Shown: piece by piece, positions 7,798 through 16,284 of the stretch | Layout: each line of letters starts with the position of its first letter | Position numbering within the stretch: the stretch's first letter is position 1 | Assembly (NCBI RefSeq): GCF_022846615.1 | Contig: NZ_AP025637.1 | Span: 1,668,501-1,732,500 of the forward strand | DNA: 64,000 bases | Direction of reading: 5' to 3' | Source: Roseomonas fluvialis | Lineage (GTDB): Bacteria; Pseudomonadota; Alphaproteobacteria; Acetobacterales; Acetobacteraceae | Notes under the pieces: generated by a model | The model's input: the letters and a program-made list of their open reading frames with translations, nothing else | Database searches by the model: none | What the model was told of the DNA's origin: nothing | Program-made: the position numbers and the translations under genes

Positions 7798-8778
7798 TCA
7801 CTGAACGACGATGTTGGCCTGACGGATCACGCGTCCCCAGCGCTCGAACTCTACGCCCACATGTGCTGTGAACTCGTCGGTGGTGGAACTAGCTGCTTCA
7901 ATGCCTGCGGCCCCCAGGGCGGCCACCGTGGCATCCGTCGCTAAGGCCTGGCGTATCGCGGCGTTGACGCGATCAACAATCGGGCGGGGCGTGCCGCTAG
8001 GCGCCCATACTCCGAGCCAGACGTCCACCGAGAAGCCGGGTAGTCCCGCTTCAGCAGCCGTCGGGACGCCGGGCAGGCCGGGGTAAGGCCTGTCGCTGGC
8101 AATCGCTAAGGCCCGCAAATGACCGCTGCGGATCTGATTGAGCACGGAGCCGGCAGTCAGGCCGAGCAACTGGACCTCGCCCGTCATCGCGGCGGTCACC
8201 GCCGGTGCGCCGCCGCGGTAGGGGATATGGGTTAGGCGCACGCCCGCGAGCGACTCGAACATGGCGACGGCGAGGTGATCCGACGAGCCAATGCCGGAAG
8301 AGCCGTAGTTGAGCGCCTCCGGACGCGCCCTCGCCATTTCGATCAAATCGCGCAGCGTCGCGGCCTGCACGCCGGCTCCAACGGCCAGGATTGTCGGGAT
8401 GCTGCCCGCCAAGCCGATCGGCTGTAGGTCGCGCAGCGGATCATAGGGGAGGCGCGAGAGGTGCGCCGTAGTGGCGATCCCAACATTCCAGAACAGTAGC
8501 GTGTAGCCGTCGGGCGCTGCACGCACTACGGCTTCGGCACCAATGGCCCCGCCTGCGCCTGGCTTGTTCTCGATGACCACCCGCTGACCCAGGATCTCGC
8601 CCATGCGGTTGGCGAGGACCCGCCCGCTGACGTCCGACGCGCCGCCGGGCGCGAAAGGCACCACCATTGTGATGGGTCTCGACGGGTAGGTTTGCGCGAC
8701 AGCAGGCAGGTAGCCGAGCACGAGGCTTACTAGGGCGGCAAGAGTGGTGACTGGTACGGCCCGTAGCATGTCGATCAA
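7798..8778 (-). CDS. Bug-family (TTT) periplasmic solute receptor
   Basis: Extracytoplasmic receptor (326 aa) of the tripartite tricarboxylate transporter family. Signal peptide at residues 1-28 (VTTLAALVSLVLGYLPAVAQ), then YPSRPITMVVPFAPGGASDVSGR, KPGAGGAIGAEAVVRAAPDGYTLL and 'THIPYRGGAPAVTAAMTGEV', the three family signatures that form the two ligand-contacting loops. No TctA/TctB membrane genes are near, which is common for Bug receptors: most are orphans sharing a few permeases. Position in the amino-acid cluster suggests its ligand is a substrate or product of the pathway. Confidence 0.93.
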   Translation of the reverse strand: MIDMLRAVPVTTLAALVSLVLGYLPAVAQTYPSRPITMVVPFAPGGASDVSGRVLANRMGEILGQRVVIENKPGAGGAIGAEAVVRAAPDGYTLLFWNVGIATTAHLSRLPYDPLRDLQPIGLAGSIPTILAVGAGVQAATLRDLIEMARARPEALNYGSSGIGSSDHLAVAMFESLAGVRLTHIPYRGGAPAVTAAMTGEVQLLGLTAGSVLNQIRSGHLRALAIASDRPYPGLPGVPTAAEAGLPGFSVDVWLGVWAPSGTPRPIVDRVNAAIRQALATDATVAALGAAGIEAASSTTDEFTAHVGVEFERWGRVIRQANIVVQ

Positions 8779-9015
8779 TCTCCTTGGCCGGCGCCAGGAC
8801 CGGTTTGCGATGGTGCACTTAAGAGGACTAATCCGGCGCCATCAAAATTCATGCCAACTGTACCAATTGCAGAACTCACCCCAACATGGACGCCGCCGAA
8901 TTTTCATTGCCCCCAAGCTAGTCTGCCTACGTTCGACCCGGATCGGCCGGTAGCAGCGTTGCTGGAAACTTGCCCAGCAGCCCACCCGTATCGCGCTACT
9001 TGCAGAAGCCGTTCG

Positions 9016-9942
9016 CTACTCTGCTGCCGCGCGTCGCGTCCGCACAGGTAGTCCGATCGCTGCGGCATCTGCCGCCAGTTCCTCCACTTGCTGAGGTGTC
9101 AGCGACCGAAGCGGAAGCCGTGGCTGACCACCTGGCAGTCCTAGGATGTTCATAAGCGCCTTAATCGCCGCATACTGATTTCGCCCCTTGGCGTTCAGCA
9201 TGTCCTTGAGGGCGAGCGCCTCGGCTTGCAAAGCGCGTGCGCTCGGCAAGTCGCCTGTCGTAGCCGCACGGAACATCGCTACAGCCCCGGAGCCCCAATA
9301 GTTCGGGATGGTGTCGATGATGCCGGGCGCGCCCATAAGGAGGGCGGGCACGCCGTACAGCGTCGCCGGCCCGCAGAAAACATGCAGTTGATCGCCCACT
9401 AGGCGCATGGTGCGATAGAGATTTACGAAGTCGAGTGAGCTCTCCTTGATCGCCACTACCGTGTCGATCTCAGCCAGACGCGCCACGAGTTCCGGCGATA
9501 GCGGGTTCCCGGTGTTCGGGATGTTATAAAGCATCATCGGCAGCTTCACTGCGTCCGAGATCGCCTGATAGTGCGCAACGAGGTCATCCGCCGTCGGCCG
9601 CACAAAGAAGGGAGGCAGCACCATGATCCCGTCGCATCCCAAATCGCGCGCTGCAGTACTGAGCGCGATGACCTCCTGAGTGGTGACAGCGCCGGTAGAG
9701 GCAATTACGGGCACGCGGCCTCCCGCAGCCTCGACCGTCAGCTGGAATAACCGAACGCGCTCTGCAGAGGTGAGTGCCCAGAATTCGCCGGTACAGCCAC
9801 TCGGCACCAAGGCACCGACACCGTTCGCTATGCAAACCTGGATGTTCTCGACGAAGCCGCGCTCGTCAATCGCGCCATTCGCGTCGAACGGAGTTACGAG
9901 GGCCGGGATAGCGCCCGACCAATTCACGCTGCTCTTGTCCAT
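9016..9942 (-). CDS. dihydrodipicolinate synthase/N-acetylneuraminate lyase family protein (DapA-like)
   Basis: Class I (Schiff-base) TIM-barrel lyase or deaminase of 308 aa. Visible family features: SGCTGEFWALTSAER (GxxGE loop, residues 48-62), the proton-relay Tyr139 in MLYNIPN and the Schiff-base Lys166 in VVAIKESS. Because it sits directly downstream of a D-hydroxyproline/opine-oxidase-like enzyme, a role like that of delta1-pyrroline-4-hydroxy-2-carboxylate deaminase (a DapA-family enzyme of hydroxyproline catabolism) is possible; a 2-keto-acid aldolase is the alternative. A housekeeping DapA is less likely in this context. Confidence 0.87.
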   Translation of the reverse strand: MDKSSVNWSGAIPALVTPFDANGAIDERGFVENIQVCIANGVGALVPSGCTGEFWALTSAERVRLFQLTVEAAGGRVPVIASTGAVTTQEVIALSTAARDLGCDGIMVLPPFFVRPTADDLVAHYQAISDAVKLPMMLYNIPNTGNPLSPELVARLAEIDTVVAIKESSLDFVNLYRTMRLVGDQLHVFCGPATLYGVPALLMGAPGIIDTIPNYWGSGAVAMFRAATTGDLPSARALQAEALALKDMLNAKGRNQYAAIKALMNILGLPGGQPRLPLRSLTPQQVEELAADAAAIGLPVRTRRAAAE

Positions 9943-9950
9943 GGCGTATC

Positions 9951-12884
9951 TCAGACTCCTTGCAGGTTGGCGACAGGCGCGGGGGGGCGCGTTACGGCGC
10001 GACCCTCCACGAGAAAAGGAGTGATGCTAAGCGACGGTGCGCGACCGCAAATACGCTCCGCAACAAGGCGGGCGCAGATGGGACCGAGCGTGTAACCAGT
10101 GTGGGTGACGCAGGCGAATGCGCCGGGTAGGCCAGGCAGCTCGCCCAGCAATGGCAGGTCGTCCTCGCAGACGGTCGTCAGCGCGGTCCATGTACGTATC
10201 ACGCGCAACCCGGCGAGGGCGGGTACTAGGCTTTGAGCAACCCAGAGATTGCCCTCAATGCTAGCGCGGGGGGAATGCAACGTTCCGTCGTCCGCTGCCT
10301 CGCCCGGCCAGCCACCGCCAATGACGACATTGCCGGCACGCAACTGCTTCATCGTCAAATGCCGGCCGGCATGCTCGATCAGCGGCGCGATCAGCGGTGG
10401 CGCCGGCTCCGTGACATTCATGTGCAGCGCCGTCGCACTGAGCGGTAAGTCGAGGGCGAGTTTGTCTCGCGCAAAGCGCCCGGCAGAAGGGCCCGCCGCC
10501 AGAACCATCCGGCAGCAGCGCACCGCGCCCCGACTCGTTATCAGACGCCAGCCGGACGCTGTTTTCTCCACCGCGGTCACGGCGCGATGCGGCGCGACTC
10601 GAACCCCGGAGGTAAGCGCGGCGTTCAGCAGAACGCGGTTTGCGGCGAGCGGGTCAACCATGCCTTCAGCTGGGCAAAAACTCGCTACCTCGATCCCGGG
10701 CGCGACGAAGGGAAATCGACGGTTGATCGTGTCACCCTCCAGCAGTTCGACCTCAAGACCCCAACTCTGCTCCAAGGAAGCCTTGCCGCGCAGCAGCACT
10801 GCCTCCGCGGCGCTTGCCGCCAGCATCAGTCCCCCTTTGCGACGCAGTTCGAAGCCGTCGAACTCAGCCGCAAGGGCCGACCATCGCTCAACACCGGCTA
10901 GCGACAGCGGGAGAATTGCCGCTGCGCGGTGTCTGCCGGCTTCGGGCAGGCGTGCCAAATGCGACTGGAGTTGCACATGCAGACTGCCGGCATTGGCGCC
11001 CGAAGCCCCAGCGCCAGGCATGCCGGCATCAAGCACAACCGTCGCAATGCCCGCACGCGCCAGGTCCAGCGAAAGGCAGAGTCCGACCACGCCACCGCCA
11101 ATGATTGCGACGTCGGTTTCCTCTTCGATGTCGTTGATGCGCGGCGACGGGCCAATCACAGGCGGCTGCGTGCTGCGATGACGAATCCATTCCGGCTGCT
11201 CTGCCGCGAGGGCACCAACGCTTACGGGACGAGCGGGCGGTCGACTGCGTGGTACATCACCCTCGAAAGACGCACCGAATAGGCGCATCGTGCTGGGTAG
11301 GCAGTATCGGCCCTGACACGGGCCCATACCCAGCCTGGTTCGCCGTTTGAGCTCAGGCAGCGTGGTGGCGCTGCCTTCCGTGCCGGCCGGCGATAGCGCG
11401 TCGGCGACCGCGCCAAGGGTGATGCCCTCGCAGCGACACACAACCGTTTCAAGCGGCGGCATCGGCGCGTCGTGAACGGGGGTGAAGATCTGCCAAAGTG
11501 CAGCTTGAAAACGTCGATGGCGTGCAAGAGATCGCCTCGCTGCGGCATTGCTCCCTGCGTGGAAGCCGAGGTCGGCGGCAGCGGTACGGCCAGCAATCTC
11601 GCCTTCGGCCAATGCAGCTCGTGCTCCGCCCAGCCCCGCGCCGTCGCCGGCAACAAAGACACCGGGGACGGAAAGGCGGCCCTCCCGATCGCGCTCTACC
11701 AGCGCTGCACCCCGGCTATCGTGGCGCGCCCGCGCACCGAGGCACAGCGCGAGTTCTGCATTCGGCAGGAAGCCATGATTCAGGCAGATAGCATCTGCCT
11801 CGAAGTTGCTCGTCGCACCGCCTCCAAGCGGCGCTACCTCCACGCCGGTGGCCCGCGCATTGCCGAGCACCCGCACCACCGTTGCTCCATGAAGCACCGG
11901 CACGCCAGCGCGGAGCAACCGAGCGCGGTGGCGCACCCCCTGTGCCACTAGGCCAGGATCGGCTGCGAGCGCTCTGACAAGTGCTCCGACATGGAAGCTG
12001 CTGAAGCCGGGAGTTGGTGCCTCCTCGATGCAAGCCGCAACATCGACCCCAGCTGCGGCGAGTTCCGCGGCTACCTGGAGGTTCAGTGGCCCGCCTCCAC
12101 CCACCACAACCCGCCGGCCAGGTGCGACGCGATAGGCCCTTAGCAAGGTCTGCGCAGCGCCCGTGGTCATGACTCCGGGCAAAGTCCAGCCGGGTATCGG
12201 CCGCACCCATTCGTGGGCACCGGTGGCGAGCACAAGTCGACGTGGCCGGAATACCACCGCACCGCGGCCGGCGACTTCTGCCGCAAGTTCGGGGCCCGGA
12301 AACGCGCCCCATACGACGACGCCCTGCCAAATCGCCACACCGAGCGCGCGTGCGCGGTCCGAGATCGCGATGCCCTCCGCGTACTGACCGTCCGCGGGCT
12401 TGCCAGCGAAAGCCATCGAGGTCGCGAGCGGCTTGAAGTATTGTCCCCCCGACGAAGGACGCTCATCGACGACAATGACGTCGGCCCCTGCCTCCCGCGC
12501 CGCGCAGGCAGCCGCAAGACCTGCGGGACCAGCACCTACCACCAGCACATCGCAGCCCACGCACTCGGGCTGTCCCGCGGCGGGCGGAGCAATGCGCGCG
12601 GACCAGGTATCGGCGTTTGTTGTCACCACCAGGCCGGCTACGACCGGCGTTAAGCAGGCCCGCACGCGGCCAGCATCAGCCAATTGTACAACGCAGTCCT
12701 GGCAGACGCCCATGCCGCAGAAGGGTGAACGCTCCCGCGCTTTGCCCGGGCCGGTCCCGCGTAACCCCGCAGCCGTCATGGCGGAGGCCAAGCTCTCGCC
12801 GGGCAACGCGTCTACTGGTTGTCCGTCGACCAGTATACGGACCGGCGCAGCGGGCTGTCGGAATGCGGCGGTTCTCAGCCGCAT
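9951..12884 (-). CDS. fused opine/D-hydroxyproline-oxidase-like flavoprotein (HcnA-HcnB-HcnC type)
   Basis: A 977-aa fusion of what are usually three subunits. Order: an N-terminal 2Fe-2S domain with Cys spacing FCGMGVCQDCVVQL...ACL; a pyridine-nucleotide-disulfide-type FAD domain (DVLVVGAGPAGLAAACAA; second nucleotide motif RRVVVGGGGPLNLQVAAEL); a BFD-like 2Fe-2S domain (VCRCEGITLGAV ... MGPCQGRYC); then, after a linker near residue 590, a complete DAO-type oxidoreductase (DVAIIGGGVVGLCLSLDLARAG) to the C-terminus. This is the composition of octopine/nopaline oxidase OoxAB, hydrogen cyanide synthase HcnABC and bacterial D-hydroxyproline dehydrogenase. The frame is open to 12971, but that would overlap the GntR gene; the ATG at 12884 (MRLRTAAFRQP) fits the domain start. 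Expected reaction: membrane-linked oxidation of a secondary amine to an imine. Confidence 0.9.
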   Translation of the reverse strand: MRLRTAAFRQPAAPVRILVDGQPVDALPGESLASAMTAAGLRGTGPGKARERSPFCGMGVCQDCVVQLADAGRVRACLTPVVAGLVVTTNADTWSARIAPPAAGQPECVGCDVLVVGAGPAGLAAACAAREAGADVIVVDERPSSGGQYFKPLATSMAFAGKPADGQYAEGIAISDRARALGVAIWQGVVVWGAFPGPELAAEVAGRGAVVFRPRRLVLATGAHEWVRPIPGWTLPGVMTTGAAQTLLRAYRVAPGRRVVVGGGGPLNLQVAAELAAAGVDVAACIEEAPTPGFSSFHVGALVRALAADPGLVAQGVRHRARLLRAGVPVLHGATVVRVLGNARATGVEVAPLGGGATSNFEADAICLNHGFLPNAELALCLGARARHDSRGAALVERDREGRLSVPGVFVAGDGAGLGGARAALAEGEIAGRTAAADLGFHAGSNAAARRSLARHRRFQAALWQIFTPVHDAPMPPLETVVCRCEGITLGAVADALSPAGTEGSATTLPELKRRTRLGMGPCQGRYCLPSTMRLFGASFEGDVPRSRPPARPVSVGALAAEQPEWIRHRSTQPPVIGPSPRINDIEEETDVAIIGGGVVGLCLSLDLARAGIATVVLDAGMPGAGASGANAGSLHVQLQSHLARLPEAGRHRAAAILPLSLAGVERWSALAAEFDGFELRRKGGLMLAASAAEAVLLRGKASLEQSWGLEVELLEGDTINRRFPFVAPGIEVASFCPAEGMVDPLAANRVLLNAALTSGVRVAPHRAVTAVEKTASGWRLITSRGAVRCCRMVLAAGPSAGRFARDKLALDLPLSATALHMNVTEPAPPLIAPLIEHAGRHLTMKQLRAGNVVIGGGWPGEAADDGTLHSPRASIEGNLWVAQSLVPALAGLRVIRTWTALTTVCEDDLPLLGELPGLPGAFACVTHTGYTLGPICARLVAERICGRAPSLSITPFLVEGRAVTRPPAPVANLQGV

Positions 12885-12903
12885 CCGAGCACCGCGCCGC
12901 AAC

Positions 12904-13674
12904 CTAGTCTTGGCTTCTCCGCCGTTTCGGCGCAGTCGGCGACGTCGTGCCATCGGCCTGCATCCCGGCAATCATCCGCCGCGAGGAGGCTTCCAAATGT
13001 GCGCGGACTGCCGACCGTGCCCGCGCTGCGGAGCCGGAGGAGATCTCGGCCACGACGTCCGCGTGCAGGGTCGCTACCTCGGCCAAGTCGGCATGGATGT
13101 CTACGTTGAGGGCTAGGAAGATGCGGTATTGCGGGGCCAGGCCCAAAAGCACCTTCTCGAGGAAGCCGTTGCCCGACAGTCGCCAGATCTCCCGATGGAA
13201 CTGCAAGTCCAGGTCGATCAGGGTCGACTCGTCCCGCTTTAATGCCGCCTCGCCCATAGTCTGCACGATGCCCGGCAGTGCGCCGAGCCCGGCCCGCTTC
13301 ACGCGTTCCGCCACGCAGCTCGCGGCCTCGCCCTCCAGGAGCGCACGGACAGCGTAGAACTCCTCCACGTCGCGTACAGACCAGCGGCGGATGGTCGTAC
13401 CACGGCCCGGGTCCTTGACGAGCACGCCGCTGGTTAACAGTTCCGCAAAAGCCTCCCGCACAGGCGAACGACTTATGCGCAGCGCGCGGGCGATTTCTTC
13501 CTCCACCAAGCGGTCGCCGGGATGAAGGGTGCCGGCAAGCAGGCCATCCACGACGATTCGCGTGACCTGCTCCGACAGCAGCTCGCGCCCGAGCGGAGTA
13601 AATGCATCCGCCTGCGGCCGCTGCGCCGGCAAAACAGGCGTCGATGGCGGTGCGCGCCGGTGGGCTGTGCTCAA
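12904..13674 (-). CDS. GntR-family transcriptional regulator, FCD (FadR) subfamily
   Basis: Repressor/activator of 256 aa. N-terminal winged helix: ELLSEQVTRIVVDGLLAGTLHPGDRLVEEEIARALRISRSPVREAFAELLTSGVLVKDPGRGTTIR; C-terminal all-helical FCD effector domain with the metal-ligand-type histidines (LDLQFHREIW and DIHADLAEVATLHADVVAEI). The chosen start is the TTG at 13674 because a perfect AAGGAGG lies 7 bases before it; the open frame extends upstream without such a site. Embedded in the catabolic cluster, it most likely senses a pathway metabolite and controls the flanking - strand genes. Confidence 0.9.
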   Translation of the reverse strand: MSTAHRRAPPSTPVLPAQRPQADAFTPLGRELLSEQVTRIVVDGLLAGTLHPGDRLVEEEIARALRISRSPVREAFAELLTSGVLVKDPGRGTTIRRWSVRDVEEFYAVRALLEGEAASCVAERVKRAGLGALPGIVQTMGEAALKRDESTLIDLDLQFHREIWRLSGNGFLEKVLLGLAPQYRIFLALNVDIHADLAEVATLHADVVAEISSGSAARARSAVRAHLEASSRRMIAGMQADGTTSPTAPKRRRSQD

Positions 13675-13681
13675 ACGGAAA

Positions 13682-13688
13682 CCTCCTT
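13682..13688 (-). promoter_or_regulatory. ribosome binding site deciding a TTG start
   Basis: AAGGAGG on the minus strand, 7 bases before the TTG at 13674. It is a full anti-SD complement and is the reason to start the GntR regulator at TTG rather than at the ATG further upstream at 13743. Confidence 0.75.
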
Positions 13689-13808
13689 GGCCTTGCGCCT
13701 GGCCGGCGGGTGCCGAAGCGCAAAGCGACTTTAGCCTCCGCATCTCTCGCCGCCGAGGGGCGGCTCGGCCCGGTTGCCCCGGTCGGCCGGCGCCCTTCGC
13801 GCATCGAC

Positions 13809-14804
13809 TCAGGTATCCAACCGGATGCCGAGTTCTCGGATCAGCGGCACCCAGATCTGAGTCTCCTCCATCAGGAATGCGCGCAACTCGGTGGGCGACT
13901 TGACCATAGTTTCCATGCCCATCTCGGCGAAGCGCTGGCGCAACTCGGCCTCGCGGAGAACGGCGGCAACCTCTGCAGACATCCGCGCCGCGATTTCGCT
14001 CGGTACTCTCGCTGGCATTACCACGCCCTGCCAGGAGTACACGTCCGAACCTGGAAAGCCTGCCTCCGCCATTGTTGGGATGGTGGAGAATTTCTCGACC
14101 CGCGTTGGCTGCATGAAGGCGAGCGGACGCAGGAGGTTGGTATTGATCTGCGTCGCTACGCTGCCGATGTCCATAAAAGTCGCATGCGCCGACCCGGAGA
14201 CGACGTCTGTCACCGCCGGTGCGCCGCCGCGATAAGGCACATGCGTGATCTGGAGGCGTTCCTTGCGTGCGAAGCGCTCTACCGCGAGGTGCCCGGATGA
14301 GCCGATGCCTGGCGAGGCGAAGTTGAGGTAGCCTGGCCGCTGCCGCGCCAGCGCAACGAGTTCTGCGACGTTCTGGGCTTCGAGCCGCGGGTTCACCACC
14401 AGCACATGCGGGAACATGGCCAGTCCAGCGACATGCGTGAAGTCGTCAAGCGGGTTGTAGGGCAATCGCTGGAACATGCCCGGATTGAAGACCAGCGTAG
14501 TACTGGTCGCCGTCATCATTGTGTAGCCGTCCGGTGCCGAGCGCGCCGTCGCCTCGGCCCCGATAATTGTAGAGGCGCCGGCGCGGTTGTCGATCACGAT
14601 AGGCTGGCTAAGCCGGGCACCGACACCCGCGGCAACCGTACGAGCCACCAGGTCAGTGCCGCCACCGGGCGGAAAGGGCACGATCCAGCGCATGGGGCGG
14701 CTGGGCCAGGTCTGGGCGAGAGCGGGTCGTGCCAGTGTGCCCGCGAGACCGCCGAACGCGAGTGCGACGCGCCGACCGATGCCCTTCGAATCCGTCATCT
14801 TCAT
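13809..14804 (-). CDS. Bug-family (TTT) periplasmic solute receptor
   Basis: Second receptor of this type in the cluster (331 aa from ATG 14804, preceded by GAGGGA; an ATG eight codons earlier is possible). The N-terminus has a twin-arginine-like signal (GRRVALAFGGLAGTLARPALAQ). Family signatures: WPSRPMRWIVPFPPGGGTDLVAR, NRAGASTIIGAEATARSAPDGYTMM and 'THVPYRGGAPAVTDVVSGSAHA'. It differs clearly from the receptor at 7798-8778, so the two probably bind different acids. No membrane components are nearby. Confidence 0.93.
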   Translation of the reverse strand: MKMTDSKGIGRRVALAFGGLAGTLARPALAQTWPSRPMRWIVPFPPGGGTDLVARTVAAGVGARLSQPIVIDNRAGASTIIGAEATARSAPDGYTMMTATSTTLVFNPGMFQRLPYNPLDDFTHVAGLAMFPHVLVVNPRLEAQNVAELVALARQRPGYLNFASPGIGSSGHLAVERFARKERLQITHVPYRGGAPAVTDVVSGSAHATFMDIGSVATQINTNLLRPLAFMQPTRVEKFSTIPTMAEAGFPGSDVYSWQGVVMPARVPSEIAARMSAEVAAVLREAELRQRFAEMGMETMVKSPTELRAFLMEETQIWVPLIRELGIRLDT

Positions 14805-14879
14805 GTTCGCTTCCCTCGTCTCTGCCATTCCCGCTTTCGTTCGGCGTTCGCAGCCGTGTGGTGCGACGCCTTGCGATTG

Positions 14880-16253
14880 TCAGCCAGCGGCACTCTCCAG
14901 CAGCATCGCATCTGCGTGGTCGAGAGCGCGATCGAGCGCGGCAAGCCCTTCCATCAACTGCTCCTCGGTGATGTTGAGCGGTGGACTGATGCCGATGAGG
15001 TTCGGGCGCGTGAACACCATGACACCCGCCTCGTCCAACGCGCGCTTGATGGCGCCCAGCCCCCCACGTGTCGCGTAGGGTTCTTCCCGCGCTGGCATCA
15101 GTGGCGCACGCGTGCCGCGGTCCTTGACCAACTCGATTGCGGCGAACAGCCCACGGCCGCGCACGTCCCCGACCGTCGGGTGCCGTTGTTGGATGCGCTG
15201 CAATTCGGAAAGTAGGACCGTGCCGAGCCTGCGCGAGTTCTCAATTAGCCCCTCCTCGCGATAGGTCTCGATGGCGGCGATGCCGGCGGCGCAAGCCAGC
15301 GCATGGCCGCTATACGTGGAACCTGCCCAGAGCGTCTGCTCCTCCAGTGCCTCCGCGATGCGCCCAGAGACCACGACCGCGCCGAGCGGCACCTGCGCGT
15401 TGGTGAGGCCCTTCGCCGTGGTTATGATGTCGGGCACTACGTTCCAGTTGTTCACTGCGAACCATTCGCCCGTACGGCCCCAGCCTGACATCACCTCATC
15501 GCAAATCAACATGATGCCGTATTTGTCACAAAGCGCGCGCAACTTCGGCATGTAGTCGTCAGGCGGCACGTAGAGTCCATTAGACGGACCCGTGATGGTT
15601 TCCACGATAACTGCTGCAACGAATTCTGGATTCTCGAACTGTATGATCTCTTCCAGCGAGGTGAGGCATTCGCGCGCGCAGCTTCCAGGCTCCTGGCCGA
15701 AGGTGCAGCGGTAGCAGTATGGCTGGAAGGCATGTACGGTGCCCGGCATGCCGGGCTCGTTATAGGCCCGGCGCCAATCGCCCGTCAGGCTCATCGCGCC
15801 ATGTGTCGCGCCATGATACGCGCGATAGCGGGCGATGATTTTAGGGCGTCCCGTGACGGTGCGCGCAATCTTAACGGCATACTCGTTCGCCTCGGCACCG
15901 GCCGACGTGAAGTAAACCTTATTCAAGTCCCCCGGCATAACCTCGGCAATCATCTGCGCAAGGCGTCCGCGAACCTCGGTGGCAAATTGTGGAGCCGCAT
16001 AGCAGAGTTTCGCAGCCTGTTCTTGTATGGCACGGACAATGCGTGGGTGCTGGTGGCCCGCATTGACACATGCAAGCTGGGCGGCAAGGTCGAGGTAACG
16101 CTTTCCGCTACCATCCCAGACATACACGCCCTCGGCTCGCATAATCTCCTTGGGCTTCAGCCCTGCCTGCTTCGTCCAGGGGAAGATGACGTGATGCCGG
16201 TTCTGATCGGCCACGCTCTTATGCGGGTGGTAGGTCGTTAGGTCGTCAGGCAT
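14880..16253 (-). CDS. class III (omega-) aminotransferase, PLP-dependent
   Basis: Fold-type I PLP enzyme of 457 aa. Visible family blocks: 'GVYVWDGSGKRYLDLAAQLACVNAGHQHPRIV', 'FTSAGAEANEYAVKIAR', the PLP-ring Asp/Glu in 'LICDEVMSGWGRTGEWFAV' and the Schiff-base Lys in ITTAKGLTNAQVPLGAV. Class III enzymes move amino groups from omega-amines, beta-alanine, GABA or 4-aminobutyrate-like substrates. ATG 16253 (MPDDLTTYHPHK) is chosen since a longer frame would overlap the upstream decarboxylase gene. Together with that decarboxylase it could act on a diamine or amino-acid-derived amine. Confidence 0.92.
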   Translation of the reverse strand: MPDDLTTYHPHKSVADQNRHHVIFPWTKQAGLKPKEIMRAEGVYVWDGSGKRYLDLAAQLACVNAGHQHPRIVRAIQEQAAKLCYAAPQFATEVRGRLAQMIAEVMPGDLNKVYFTSAGAEANEYAVKIARTVTGRPKIIARYRAYHGATHGAMSLTGDWRRAYNEPGMPGTVHAFQPYCYRCTFGQEPGSCARECLTSLEEIIQFENPEFVAAVIVETITGPSNGLYVPPDDYMPKLRALCDKYGIMLICDEVMSGWGRTGEWFAVNNWNVVPDIITTAKGLTNAQVPLGAVVVSGRIAEALEEQTLWAGSTYSGHALACAAGIAAIETYREEGLIENSRRLGTVLLSELQRIQQRHPTVGDVRGRGLFAAIELVKDRGTRAPLMPAREEPYATRGGLGAIKRALDEAGVMVFTRPNLIGISPPLNITEEQLMEGLAALDRALDHADAMLLESAAG

Positions 16254-16284
16254 GGGAGCGGCTCCGGTTCGCGGGGGCGTGTCA

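Noticed and set aside
12875-13804. Minus-strand 309-codon frame overlapping the GntR gene
   Set aside because: Low-complexity Arg/Gly/Pro composition, and the GntR frame has both domains and a perfect ribosome site.
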